Below, in pieces: positions 1 through 10,390 of a DNA stretch of 21,554 nt. The stretch comes from Parachlorella kessleri. Taxonomy: Eukaryota > Chlorophyta > Trebouxiophyceae > Chlorellales > Chlorellaceae. Position numbers and translations under genes: made by a program. Below the pieces are notes generated by a model. That model did no database searches, was not told where the DNA came from, and was given only the letters and a program-made list of their open reading frames with translations. The number at the start of each line of letters is the position of its first letter. Position 1 is the first letter of the stretch. The stretch is from positions 1-21,554 of the forward strand of contig BBXU01000937.1 in NCBI GenBank assembly GCA_001598975.1. The letters run 5' to 3'.

Positions 1-110
1 TGCTTGGCATGGGAGCTACCTCAGAAGGCCTCCTCTCGTGCCTCGGCGTGCCATTAGTGCATGTGCTCGCTTGGATGGCGTGCCCATCGCCGTGGTACTT
101 GTCCCCGCAG

Positions 111-1798
111 GGCGGCGCACGAAAACAAGCCGGAGCAGGAGGCGCTTGTGGCGCTTGCAGCACAGCTGGCGGCGCTGGTGGAGGCCCACGACAGGGTCAT
201 GCGGGATGGGGAGGCCATGGATGCGGCCGCAGACAGCTTCGGCTCGCTGCTGGAGGTGGGCAAGCAGGGGCAGGGGCAGGGATGGGCAGGGGAGAGCAGC
301 CTGCTTTGCTGCAAGGTCTGCGCCATGGTGGTGGTAGCGCACATGGTGCCGCCACAGAGCCTCCTGGCGGGGAGGAGGGGCAAGGGAGCGCAGCCTGCCT
401 TGCTGTTGTTTCGGACTCTTATCCGGGAGGGGGGGGGGGGGGGGCTAGTTTGCTTGCAGCCCGGGAATATGTGTACGGGCAGCTCGTCAGATGCAGAGGG
501 TTGATGGTGCTGAATGTGCTACTTGATGTGCCTGGCTGCTGTGCCCGCCCCGGCAGCGTGCATGGGCCTGCTATGCCGTCCGCCTTCCTCACACCGCACC
601 GCAGAGGAGCCTTCGCTGGGGCTCTGATGGCGCTTGTTGACCATGCTGTGCCTGCTGGGAAGCCCCAGGGAAGGGCACCCCGCTCATTCCTTAGCTGCCG
701 GTATGCGTGGGCCTGCCCCGCATACGTGCCGACCCCGCCTGTGCCTGCTGTGCTGTGCGCCAGGTGGACAGCTTGGAGCAGGCAGAGCGCAAGATAGACG
801 AGCTTGCGTCGTCTGGCAAGCTGGACCCCGCGCTGCTGCTGACGATGGCCAAGGCATACGCGGGTGCCAAGGAGACCGACATCACCAGGGAGGAGGTGCG
901 CCTGCCCAACTCCCACTCTGGTCTTGCCTTGTCTAGTCTTGTCTGGTCTGGTCTGGTCGTTTCGCGTGCACCCGCCACCGGCAAGGCAGGGGCATGCTGG
1001 GGCCTAGGAACTCAAGGTCAGGTTGGCATCACCAGGGACGGGCTAGGCGTGTGCACTACTGCTTCTGGGTGCACTGGGCGGGGTGCAGGTGAAGGACCTG
1101 CTGGCCCACCTGTACTTCAAGGCCAAGGAGGCGTTTGCGCAGCAGCAGCCCCCGGAGGTGCGCATCCTCAAGTACCTCCTCACCATCGCCAGCCCCGCCG
1201 ACAGAGACAAGCTCATGGAGATGGCTTTCGAGCAAGGTGGGGGAGGCCAGGCCTGCGAGTGGTGCTTGCTGCTGGGCCCGCTGTGTGCCTGCCGTACCGC
1301 TTTTGGGCGCTCGTACATCCCCCCCTGCGCATTGGGATGCCCGTGCCCCCGGTAGGATCTTTCCCAGCTCGCCAAGAAAGCGGCTGCTGGCCGCTGTGGT
1401 GGATGCCGTTCGCGGTTTCAGATACCTAGGCCATTTGTGCGCCCTTTCAAGGGTGTGCCATCTAGGGTCCCCCCCTCCCAGCAATGCCAAGCTGCCCCTC
1501 AGTATCCGCTCCTGGGGGAGCACCCCTATAACCTCCCCTGTGTTCCTTGGCCCTCTAAACCCTGTCTGTCTGTCTGTCTGTCCTGGTGCCCACAGGCCCC
1601 CAGCTGGTGACTGGCTCCCAGGACTACCTCAGTACCACCCCCGAGGCCCTCTTGAACACCATCACCAACGTGCTGGCCGTCTACGACCAGTCTAGCGGGG
1701 CTGGCACCATGGCGGGGCAGGCTGCCGGGCTGATGAGCCCAGAGGTCATAGCCACGCTCAGGGATATGGAGCACGTCATTCGAAAGAAGTATATGTGA
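111..1798 (+). CDS. At4g37920-like conserved plastid protein, 3' part (partial)
   Basis: Four exons are visible: 111-255, 764-895, 1089-1236 and 1596-1798 (stop TGA 1796-1798). All introns are GT-AG and the phases agree. The window opens inside an intron, so the N-terminus and any transit peptide are missing. The visible ~209 residues are mostly helical, with segments such as KLDPALLLTMAKAYAGAKET, PPEVRILKYLLTIASP, DYLSTTPEALLNTI and a C-terminal LMSPEVIATLRDMEHVIRKK. From memory these match, in order, the C-terminal half of the Arabidopsis At4g37920 family, a chloroplast protein of unknown biochemical function conserved in plants and algae. No catalytic motif is visible. The final intron carries a TGTC microsatellite. 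The gene converges with the P4H gene at 2747-5331. Family assignment is fairly sure; function is unknown. Confidence 0.82.
429..444. repeat. 16-base G homopolymer in intron
   Basis: A run of 16 G lies in the intron between exons 111-255 and 764-895. Such runs can form G-quadruplexes and are often miscounted in assemblies. It does not touch an exon. Confidence 0.85.
1563..1582. repeat. TGTC tetranucleotide microsatellite
   Basis: About five TGTC units lie in the last intron of the At4g37920-like gene, just upstream of the acceptor at 1594-1595. They contribute to the pyrimidine-rich tract before the splice site. No other role is visible. Confidence 0.8.
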
Positions 1799-2647
1799 GC
1801 AGCCCAGCTGTAGGCACCTGCACTCAGTATCGCGGGGAGACGCACACTGGCCTGGGCCCGGGGCAGTTGCCTGACAGTACTTCTCATCGATGATAGGTGG
1901 TGCGCCCTCCGGGTAAGCTGAGCTGTGCTTGACAGGGGCGGCCTGCAAGGACTGTTGCTGCATGTGGCTAGTAAGGTCTTCCCATTGGCCCAGTAGGGTG
2001 TCAGATGGTGCGGTCTAGCAGAGTAGCTGACATTGCTTCTTCTATACGCTCATAGAGACTTTTCCTATGCTTCCATAGAAAGGGACAGTTGCCCTGCACA
2101 GCGTGGGGATAAGACCCCCGCCTCTAATTAGTAGAAATGCCCTCCGTTGGGGTGTGAGCTACTGGCTGGCCACATGCAACAACCCAAGCAGGGAAACAAT
2201 GGACAGACCTTATGGTAACTCATCACTGTCGCCATACTGCGCCATATGACATCTTCCAAGGGTATAGCATGTCCGAGAGCTCCAAGGGCACAGAGAGCTT
2301 GTCGGTCATCCAACAACATCAGCAGACTGCGAGGTTCTGTATTCAAACCATAGGGTGCCATCAACTACGCAGGGTGCCATCAACAAGTTTGCCAAGGTCT
2401 AGCAATGGAGCAGTTTACTGTGAGTGCTTAGTTGAGGCGTGCCAGAAAATCAGTTCTCCTACTGTCGCATGCATCACCCTTTACGTTCGATGGGTTCGAG
2501 AAGAGCAAGCAGTACAGCAAATATGAAGTATCAAAGGGCGAGTAGGCCAGCAATCGGCTGGGAAGAATGGCATTCACCAAGTGCCAGGCTTTGCATCTCA
2601 GCGGGCATGCATAGAGCAAAGCACAGACAAACATCAAAGAGCAAGCG

Positions 2648-2652
2648 TGTAA
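2648..2652 (+). terminator. TGTAA poly(A) signal, candidate for At4g37920-like gene
   Basis: This is the first TGTAA on the plus strand after the stop at 1798. TGTAA is the usual green-algal polyadenylation signal. It implies an unusually long 3' UTR of about 850 bases, so the assignment is tentative. Confidence 0.4.
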
Positions 2653-2668
2653 ACAAATAGAGCAACAC

Positions 2669-2673
2669 TTACA
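2669..2673 (-). terminator. TGTAA poly(A) signal, candidate for first P4H gene
   Basis: TTACA on the plus strand reads TGTAA on the minus strand, about 75 bases after the P4H stop codon at 2747-2749. The spacing is reasonable for a green-algal 3' UTR. A second TGTAA overlaps the stop codon itself and is too early to be the functional site. Confidence 0.55.
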
Positions 2674-2746
2674 ATCTAAACCGCTGTTTATCTTTGCAGT
2701 TTTCCACGTCACTCAACCTTGGGCGGCCGCAAGAGCTAGGCCCCGC

Positions 2747-5331
2747 TTACATCTCGTCCGTGCTGAACGACCGCTGCCGGGCTACAGGGGCTGTGCTGAC
2801 GCTGCCAGATACCAGGTCACACCTGCAACCACCACATGATGTACACTTGAGTCACATCAGCTTCACGGCGGCCCAGCCACCACAGAGCCATAGCTGCTTC
2901 GAACGTGTCATGGGACCACAGAACACATGGGACCTACCACCTACGCTGCAAAGAGAGAACCTTGGTGCAATCCAGGATTGTGGACTGGCGCTTGACACCT
3001 GAGGAGCATTTCAGGCGGGAGCCATCTGTGGCCAAGCCCACACTCACCGGTCGCAGGCCTTGAGGCAGCTGCCTGGGCTGCCGCGGGTGCCGACCATGAA
3101 GGTAGGGTTCTTTAGGCACTCGCCAGCCCCCGCCCAGGCCTCGCAGCCAGGGTCCTTGTCCGCGCAGCCTGCGCAGCAAGACGCTCTGCTGACCACCTGA
3201 GAAATACATGAAGGTCCCCCAAATCCCGAGCAGATGCCCAGGAATCTCCAGCAGAAGGCAGCCATAATCACTCTTGCACGTGCGCGACAGGACTCCCTGG
3301 AGCGAGAGGAGGGACCCAGCTGGACAGATTGTTGCGACCACAAGAAGACCGGGCCACATGCTTGCCGCCTTCTTGCCTGATGCCTTACTCTGAGTCGTGT
3401 TACCCTCCCAATCTCATAGGCACACCCAGCATCCTGAGGCCCACCAATGGGCGGGCAAGCATTGTTTCAGCCCAAAGCACTTGCCTGGAGGCCCGCCCGT
3501 GCTCTGTGGGTGCAGCTCCACATACTGCGGCTGCTCGCCGCCCCGGGCCACATGCCCCACATGTATCCACTTGGGCGCGCTCCACTTGACGCCCTTGATC
3601 ACTGGGCACGCGGTGTGAAGGCTGCGCCTCTCCAGCTCCCCACTGGGCTTGATCGAGTGGAAGAGCACTGCGCTCCCTTTCTTGGGCTTGGCTGCCAGGT
3701 GGTACCGCGCGCACTCGCTGAACTCGGGGCCATTATCTCCGTTGGGGGCCGGCACGTTGGGGAACACCGTCTCCCCGCCCTCCTCTGTGTCTGCCAGGTC
3801 TGCAGGGTTGGCAGTCAAGGGGGTCACTGAGAGCCGGAGGAGCGGCAGACCTCTTGCCCTTGCTGCTGCCGCCCCATTCCCTGTTCATTTCTGAGTTCAT
3901 GCCTGAGCGAGAATGAAAGCAAGCCTGAGCAAGGCTTTGCCTCCAGCTCCCTGATCTTTCCCAATCCCCCAGTCACCCCCCAGCCCACACCTTGCACGCA
4001 CCACCCTGTGTTCTTCACTCACACATGAGCACCGTGGCATAGCGGTTCCCGCCATTCTGGACCGACTGCTTGTCAAAGAAGTAGTCATAATGGCCGTCAT
4101 CTGCACAGCAACATGCAACCCGGGCTTTTCTTCGAACCTAACAACTAAGTGGGGGATTTATCCCGGGGCAGAGTAGATCGGGTACTATGTGGGATTCACG
4201 TGATACTCAGGCGCGCGTGAATGCAGACCATGTCCGCATGCCACTTCATGGGCCCAACCCTGGGATGGTGCCATTGTCCTATCCAAACATCCAATTAATC
4301 AGAGTTCAACAACGAAATCCCAGGACATGTTAACTGTCAAGTTTAACTGACAAGTTAAGCGGTCAGCGCACTCACACTTCTGCTTCTTGTCGTAGCGCAG
4401 CACCTGCAGGCCCTCGCCGTTGCCCACCGGCAGCAGCGTCCAGCGAGCAATGCGCTCCTCAATGTCTGCAGGCCAGGACGGCAGCAGGAGGCTTTGAGCA
4501 CCCTGGTCCTGGCGGAAGCAAACACGAAAGCCTCAGCTGCGCTTGCACACCCAGACATGCCCAGCACAAGCAGAAGCCATGGGTTTGCAGGACTGCCAGG
4601 TGCACCGTTGTACGGTTGGGATTGGTGGATGCCTAGTGCGCCACGCCTGCTTGGCGCCTCAGCACGGATTCGTGCGGCGGCACCCAACACTTTTAGCTGC
4701 AGGTAGGAGGTGCCTTACAGGCAAGGCTACCACACCCACCCGCAATGATGGGGTCTTCGTTCCTCTCCAGGAAGACACCCTGGCTGGTGCGGATTTCGCT
4801 GACCTCGCTGCCCCCTGTGTCAGTATTCACCACGCCGCTGCGCTGCAGCCGCGGCTCTGCCAGCGATACGATGTGGTCGCACTCCTCTTCGGTTAGGAAG
4901 TTTTCTGCACAGGCGCAGGGTCCACGGTCCACGAGTGACTTGTATGTATTGCCGTCAGAGCAAGAAAGCACGGGCACCCCGGGAGGCACGCAACTGCACT
5001 TGCAGCCCGAATGCTCCGCCCACACACCCACCAAAGACGAAGATTCTGGCTTCTTCGTGGAGGGTAATCATCTTTGGAGTCTTGGATTTGGCCGGCTTGC
5101 TTGGCTCATATGTCTCTGATTTCCAGCCTGCGTCTGGAGTGACCTTGTGCTCAGCATGGTGCTCGACATGTGTCCACGATAAAAACGTATACCGCACGGA
5201 GCTCTGACCGTACCTGGTAGCAAGTCATCGTCAGATCCTGGAGCTCTAGACTTGGAGATAGCAGAAGGCACAAGGAGCAAGGCTGCTAGTAACACTGGCA
5301 GATGCGCGAGCCGCATGCTGCCACCCCCCAT
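2747..5331 (-). CDS. Prolyl 4-hydroxylase with ShKT domain (paralog 1)
   Basis: Eight exons on the minus strand: 5331-5214, 5127-5032, 4904-4740, 4465-4376, 4100-4023, 3799-3485, 3168-3048 and 2822-2747, giving 352 aa. This family hydroxylates peptidyl proline using Fe(II), 2-oxoglutarate and O2. Visible features are a hydrophobic signal sequence (residues 6-25; Met6 is an alternative start), then the double-stranded beta-helix core with Fe ligands His160, Asp162 (YDGHYD) and His244. Lys254 should bind 2-oxoglutarate. Tyr157, Arg176, Trp260 and His262 match substrate-site residues of Chlamydomonas P4H-1, as I recall them. A six-cysteine ShKT domain (Cys 289, 296, 305, 322, 326, 329) follows. 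The protein is probably secretory (ER/Golgi). The intron after 3485 starts with GC (AG|GCAAGT). Exon 4465-4376 is almost identical to the matching exon of the paralog at 11048-13683. It diverges from the paralog at 6756. Confidence 0.92.
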
Positions 5332-6755
5332 AAAGAAGCCTCAAAATGCCTACTAGCTGAGTGCGGCTGGTTAGCAAACGCAAATGCAAGGAGTCCAGGA
5401 CTGTCTACCTAGGCACGGAGGAGTACGTCGCCAAAGCATGGCAACGCACAGGCGCGGGCTGGCAGGCAAGAGTGAGGTCTCAATGCTGTAGCCCAATAGC
5501 TCATTTGATGGTAGTGTTTGTTCGCTTGTTTCCTACTCGTTGTTCGCTTGTTCCCTACCACCAGCTCTGCCAACCTGCTGGCACCCGCCAACTGCTGTCA
5601 CTGCTTTCATCCCGTCTTCAAACGGATGCTTCAGCGAACTATCAATGCAACTCGCAGGGATCGCTTTCTGGCTGTCATTCATGGCTGCGTTGCTGGATCC
5701 ATGCCGAGCCTGAGCGGGCACTACGGCAATGTTCCGGCCTGCGTAACTATCGGATAGTCTCGGATCTCGGTGGTTATTGTTTGGTAGGAAAGGCGACCAC
5801 CCTCCATCGAGGTATGCCGAGTGTGGGTTCAGTACCTGCGCACGTGCTGGTATGTTGTATGTACTGACGGCCGCCGCACCGGCTGCCTGGCCAGCTCATG
5901 CTGATTAAACCGCACACAAACATCCTCAATCTCACTGCCAGACTCTTTCTGCTGGAAGTGAGCTGCAACTGATGCAGGGTCTGCCTCCACTTCAAAACAA
6001 TTGCCCAAGAAAATAACTCAGCTTGCACTTGCCCCACTTGCGCCACCGGTCCCACTACAGTCATTCCCTGCTACAGTGCGCGCTCTCATTTACTGAGGCA
6101 AACAGTCAGCTTGGGACCAATCACTACTGCTGATCCAGGATATGCAGCACAAGGGGCATGAAGCATGCATGGCGGCCACACCCGACTATGGCATCGGGCT
6201 TTACAAACTAAAGAGTGCTGCGGCAACCATAACAGGTGCTATACGGCAGCAATCCACTCAAATGGCTGGCGTCTGTCGCAATAGATTTCCCAGCGGCCCT
6301 GGCGGCCATCAGTACAGTTGCCCCCGCCAAAAAGACGCTCGTACATCGTATGATCGAAGCCGATAGTACAAAAATACCTAGGCAGCCAGCGGCCCAGCCC
6401 TCATAGCAAGTAGTCATAAGGCCGTTGGAGCTCGCCCGATTATCTTCAACCTCGTGAAGCGCAGAAAATGTCCCGAGGGGAGCTCCCTGCCCTACCATGA
6501 CCTTTATTCCATCTTTCTTGTCATACTTTTCCGTGAAATAGTACCAGTGCACCAGGCAGCCGGCGGCACATTCACCAACAATTTGTTCATCGCAGCGGTA
6601 CAACTTTCAACTTCTGCAAGGTTGTCGTGACATCTGAGCGCCAAGCAAGCTCTTACACACCCGCAGACAGTACAGCAGCAGGCGTTCCGAGCATTTGTGT
6701 GACAGTTGCCTCCAGTTGGCTGATCACCGAGCAGGCTGCCAAGCTGGAGCCTTTT
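5332..6755. other. Divergent intergenic region between two P4H genes
   Basis: This 1.4-kb region lies between two divergent start codons and should hold both promoters and 5' UTRs. No TATA box or known operator could be fixed. A 22-base-period near-repeat of TGTTCGCTTGTT(T/C)CCTAC lies at about 5519-5560. A 131-codon minus-strand open frame at 6208-6603 is noted separately in the findings. No other supported gene is seen. Confidence 0.5.
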
Positions 6756-9187
6756 ATGAGGAACTCGGCTTTGGCCAGGCTCACAGCAGCCTTGGTGGCA
6801 GCGCTGCTGACAGCCCAGGTCGCGTTCCTCGTTTTTGCCCAGGTTACACTGGCCGACAAGCCAGCAACTACCGACGGGGAGCTTATACCTGGTGAGAAGC
6901 CCGCGATTTGGGGCCGTTGTCAGCTTGCGTCATGGATGGTGGTATGACGACGCAATTGCCTGCTAGACTGGCTGCTGTACACGTACGTCTCCACTACTCT
7001 GCCCCTATCGTGGAAAGGCAGTCAGGAATTGAGCAGAAAAGACTCGCCGCCCCTGCAGGCCTGCGCTTGGAGGCCCCGCGTTCAGCAAGGAAGGTGGTGC
7101 TCCACGAGGAAGCCCGTATTTTCCTCTATGAGAACCTCCTCAGTGAAGGTGGGTGTCGAAGTGTCGATGAAGCCCACCCTGAGGTGCACCTGCAGCTGCG
7201 TTGTCAGCTAGGCACACCCAGGCTGGGCACAGCTTCACCCCTGCATCTGCCTCCTGCCCCTGCAGAGGAGTGCGACCACATCATCAACCTAGCAGCTCCT
7301 CACGTCCAGCCCAGCGGAGTTTTGAATTCAGCTACCGGCAGGCTGGAGCTCAGTCAGAGCCGTGTTAGCCATGGCACCTGGCTGCGGCGCGGCCATGACG
7401 AAGTTGTTGCAGGTGGGTGTAAGCTTCTGGGTACTGGAAGTGGAGTGGGAAAGGGGGTTCACGCAGTGTCAGTGCTCCCCAGTTGCCCAGTGCACATAAG
7501 CGCAGAGCCCGCCAGCGCTTAAGTGACTAGAAGTCGGTGGGCAGTGGTGAAGGTGTTTTTAGACCTGGCTGCTTGGCTGCCACCTGTCTTGGCGGCAGCT
7601 GTTTCAACAGGATCTCACTGCCTCCTCCGTATTTGTGCAGATATTGAGCACCGGATAGCGCACGAGTCGCTGTTCCCAGCTGGCAATCAGGAACCAATGC
7701 AGGTCCTGCTCTACAAGGGGGAGGAAAACGGCAAATGTGAGTATGCCCAGCGTCAGTAGTGCTTCAGGCTGCCCAATACTACTAAGCACAGTGCCTCGAG
7801 GTCTGTGGGCAGAGTGCATCTGGGCACCAGTTGCTGTGATGTCCGGGCAGCACTAACACTAACTGGCATCCTCTTATTTCTGCAGATGACGGCCACTATG
7901 ACGCCTTTTTTGACCAGCAGAGCATGGAGAATGGCGGCAACCGAGTGGCTACCATGCTACTGTGAGTGGCTGTTGGTTGCAAGTGAGGTTGTCTGGCAGG
8001 ACCCAGCCAGCCAGCAGGCATTGTAAATACCCCGCCTTGGTGTTATGCCGTAAGCTGCTGTTAGGGTGTCTGTCTGTGGTGCTCCAGGTCCGCGCCCCTG
8101 CAGCTTCCAGGCGCTGAACTCCTGCTCGCCTTGCCTCCTGCAGCTTTTTGAGCGACGTGGAGGAGGGCGGCGAGACTGTGTTCCCCAACCTCCCCGCCCC
8201 CGCCGGCGACAACGGCCCCGAGTTCAGCGAGTGCGCGCGGCACAGCCTGGCCGTCAAGCCCAGGAAGGGCAGCGCGCTGCTGTTCCACAACGTGCAGCCC
8301 AGCGGGGAGCTGGAGAGGCGCAGCTTCCACACCTCCTGCCCGGTCACCAAGGGCGTCAAGTGGAGCGCGCCCAAGTGGATCCATGGTGCTCACTGGGTGG
8401 ACCCCATCGCCGAGCAGCAGCAGCAGCAGGGCCAGCAAGGGCAGCAGCAGCAGCAGCAACCAGGCCAGCCACAAGGTAAGGGTAGTGTTTGGGGTTGCAT
8501 GAAGGGTGCTGGCATGCGTGCTTCAGCAGGTGGCTGGCCACATCATGCACAGGCTTTCGGTTGCTACTGTCTTGCTTGCTCTCGGCATATGTCTGGTCAC
8601 TTGGCAAGCCCAGGCAATACAGCTGTGGTGCACAGACGCTAGCATCAGTAGTGGGGGGACTGCACTTGCACATTAGCTCTGGTGCTCTGAAAAGCGCAGA
8701 ATGGAGAACCCATACCAAGCAATCCCGAGCAGCTCTGGCTTTGTCCCTGGTGCAGAGTGTGCGGACAAGCACGACCTGTGCGGTGCCTGGGCCACCTCTG
8801 GGGAGTGCCTGCGGAATCCCTTCTACATGATTGGGACACAGCAGGAGCCTGGAGCGTGCCTGAAGTCATGCAACAGGTCAGTCAGCAGATGCAGGGGGGT
8901 CACGTGGGATGCTACTCCCTGCTGCTTGCCCAGTGCTGGCAATTGCAGCAAGTACTATTCTGCTAGTGATTGCCCGTTTGCATGTTTTTTTGGGTTTGCA
9001 GATGGTGTGCTTGGCTACTTCCTAAGCAGAGGTTCCAAGCAGGGACTGAACGGGCTTCATTTTCCATCGCTGCAGGTGTGACATCTTGGCCTTCAACCCA
9101 GCGGCAGCACAAGAGGTCACTGCCTCCACCGCTCGGAGACAGTTGTTAGGCGAGCCCATTGGGCGGCTCTCGCGAAGGATGCTGTGA
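6756..9187 (+). CDS. Prolyl 4-hydroxylase with Q-rich linker and ShKT domain (paralog 2)
   Basis: Eight exons: 6756-6891, 7059-7148, 7266-7412, 7641-7736, 7886-7961, 8144-8475, 8756-8876 and 9076-9187, giving 369 aa. The ATG at 6756 begins a basic then hydrophobic signal or anchor (MRNSALARLTAALVAALL). An in-frame ATG at 6627 would place 43 unhelpful residues before it. Fe ligands are His160 and Asp162 (YDGHYD) and His244. Lys254 should bind 2-oxoglutarate, and Trp260 and His262 fit the substrate site. A glutamine-rich linker (about 270-292, encoded by CAG runs at 8412-8459) joins the core to an ShKT domain with Cys 294, 301, 310, 327, 331 and 334. It is the most diverged of the three copies. 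The intron after 7961 is shifted by 2 bases relative to the paralogs. The likely role is prolyl hydroxylation in the secretory pathway; the substrate is unknown. Confidence 0.92.
8412..8459 (+). repeat. CAG-rich (polyglutamine) tract in P4H linker
   Basis: CAG runs broken by GGC CAG CAA GGG encode a glutamine/glycine-rich linker between the P4H catalytic core and the ShKT domain. The paralog at 2747-5331 has a different, proline/glycine-containing linker here, so this tract probably expanded in this copy alone. Confidence 0.8.
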
Positions 9188-9773
9188 TGGAGCAAGTGAG
9201 GCCACCGTAGAAACAACAACTGAAAGAATAGGTTCACCGATCTCCAATTTCCCCTTTTTGGTGCCGGCACTCGGACTCTGCCGGCCCCTCAGCATGCTGC
9301 TGTGAACGCAGCACGCATCGCCCTGACAGGGGCCCCAACTCTTCATAAGAATAACTTCGTAGTTCAGCTTGACAGGCGGGCCCGCTGGCCCCCAGCTAGT
9401 GCAATTCCGAAATTGTTTCATTTTTGTGCTGCCTTGAGTGGTGGCAGTTGCCTCATTTTTCAGGTACCACTTCATGTATTATTTTACCTTCTCAGTGACG
9501 TAAAAACTGTCCTGACATTGGTATGGGGTGCTGTCACTTTGACAAAGACCAGGTCTGCTAGGCAGTTGCACTGCTAGTCTTTCCCTTTCGCCGCGTGTGG
9601 CTGTAGTTGTGGCTAGCTGCCTTACGGTCAGCTGCTGTTGTCATACTTCCCTTATCGTCTTTACATGGTCACTTTTTCCAGATTCCTTGTGTCTAGTAGT
9701 TTCCTTCTGTTGAGCGTAAAAACGTGTGTGTGAGTATCTCGGCTCAGGATGCTGCCCAGGCAGTCATTTCCTA

Positions 9774-9778
9774 TGTAA
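9774..9778 (+). terminator. TGTAA poly(A) signal, candidate for second P4H gene
   Basis: This is the first plus-strand TGTAA after the stop at 9185-9187, implying a 3' UTR of about 590 bases. That is within the range common for green algae. Confidence 0.5.
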
Positions 9779-10137
9779 TGAGGTGTTGGACAGTTGTTGC
9801 AAAGTGCCAAAAGTGCAAACACTGGGATGTCACCTGAATGCACTTGTCAGGCTGAGCCAGCTGCTCAGTGTCCAACGTCTCCACATCAACCCTGGGGGTG
9901 AGGGGAGGGGGCTTTGGGATAATAACGTTCACCTGCCATGCGTGCAAAGGGAACAGTCAGCCGGCCAAGCCAAAGCGGTCGGTGAGAAAAGGGCAGACCT
10001 ACGCAAGTTCTTGGTGTGCAGCATGAAGGTGCGCTTATGTGTCAGTGTGGGCTTGGTGGTGATGCGGGGCGGGAGGAGGTGCACTTCACAATAAGGGCTT
10101 AAGCCGCAGTCTTCCTGAACTTGACTTCATGGATTTG

Positions 10138-10211
10138 TCCTGGGACTAGGAGGGATACACAAGGGCCTCAGGAGGCATAGATGGTGTCTCAGGACCCTCC
10201 TGGTCCCAGGA
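10138..10211. repeat. 74-bp fold-back (17-bp inverted repeat)
   Basis: The left arm 10138-10154 (TCCTGGGACTAGGAGGG) is the reverse complement of 10195-10211 with one mismatch, which would be a G-U pair in RNA. The 40-base loop contains a second perfect small hairpin, GCCTC-AG-GAGGC. It could be a MITE remnant, a small-RNA precursor or an RNA structure. No flanking target-site duplication was noticed. Confidence 0.75.
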
Positions 10212-10225
10212 TCGCCCTGCTATGC

Positions 10226-10390
10226 GTCATCTCAACAAGTGTGGACCTGTGGCCCCAGCTGATTCCCCCGCTCATCCAGCTGGTGCGTGACCTTCACTTG
10301 TGGGAGAGTCACTGGCGCAGCTACTCGCGCAAAACCCTGGTATACATCCTGTCTGACTGGTCAACAGCTGTCACACCCTGCCTACAGCAG
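10226..10390 (+). pseudogene. Unrecognised coding-like fragment (possible orphan exon)
   Basis: This stretch has GC-rich third codon positions and a protein-like translation containing LWPQLIPPLIQLV and SYSRKTLVYILSDW. It ends at a possible donor (CAG|GTGCAG). No neighbouring exon with a matching phase was found, and the frame stays open only to 10531 through less coding-like sequence. It may be a captured gene fragment, a transposon remnant or a lone exon of an undetected gene. The family is not recognised. Confidence 0.3.

Larger units (their letters stand above)
1799..2746. other. Convergent intergenic region / 3' UTRs
   Basis: The region between two convergent stop codons is less GC-rich than the exons and shows no convincing coding segment. 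The short reading frames lack GC-rich third positions and recognisable motifs. A 14-base direct repeat (AGGGTGCCATCAAC) occurs at 2352-2365 and 2371-2384, spaced 19 bases apart. TGTAA signals on opposite strands lie at 2648-2652 and 2669-2673, so both transcripts probably end here. Confidence 0.6.

Noticed and set aside
9..797. 262-codon plus-strand open frame
   Set aside because: It reads through introns and out of frame with the At4g37920-like exons. The composition is glycine/alanine-rich, typical of shifted GC-rich sequence.
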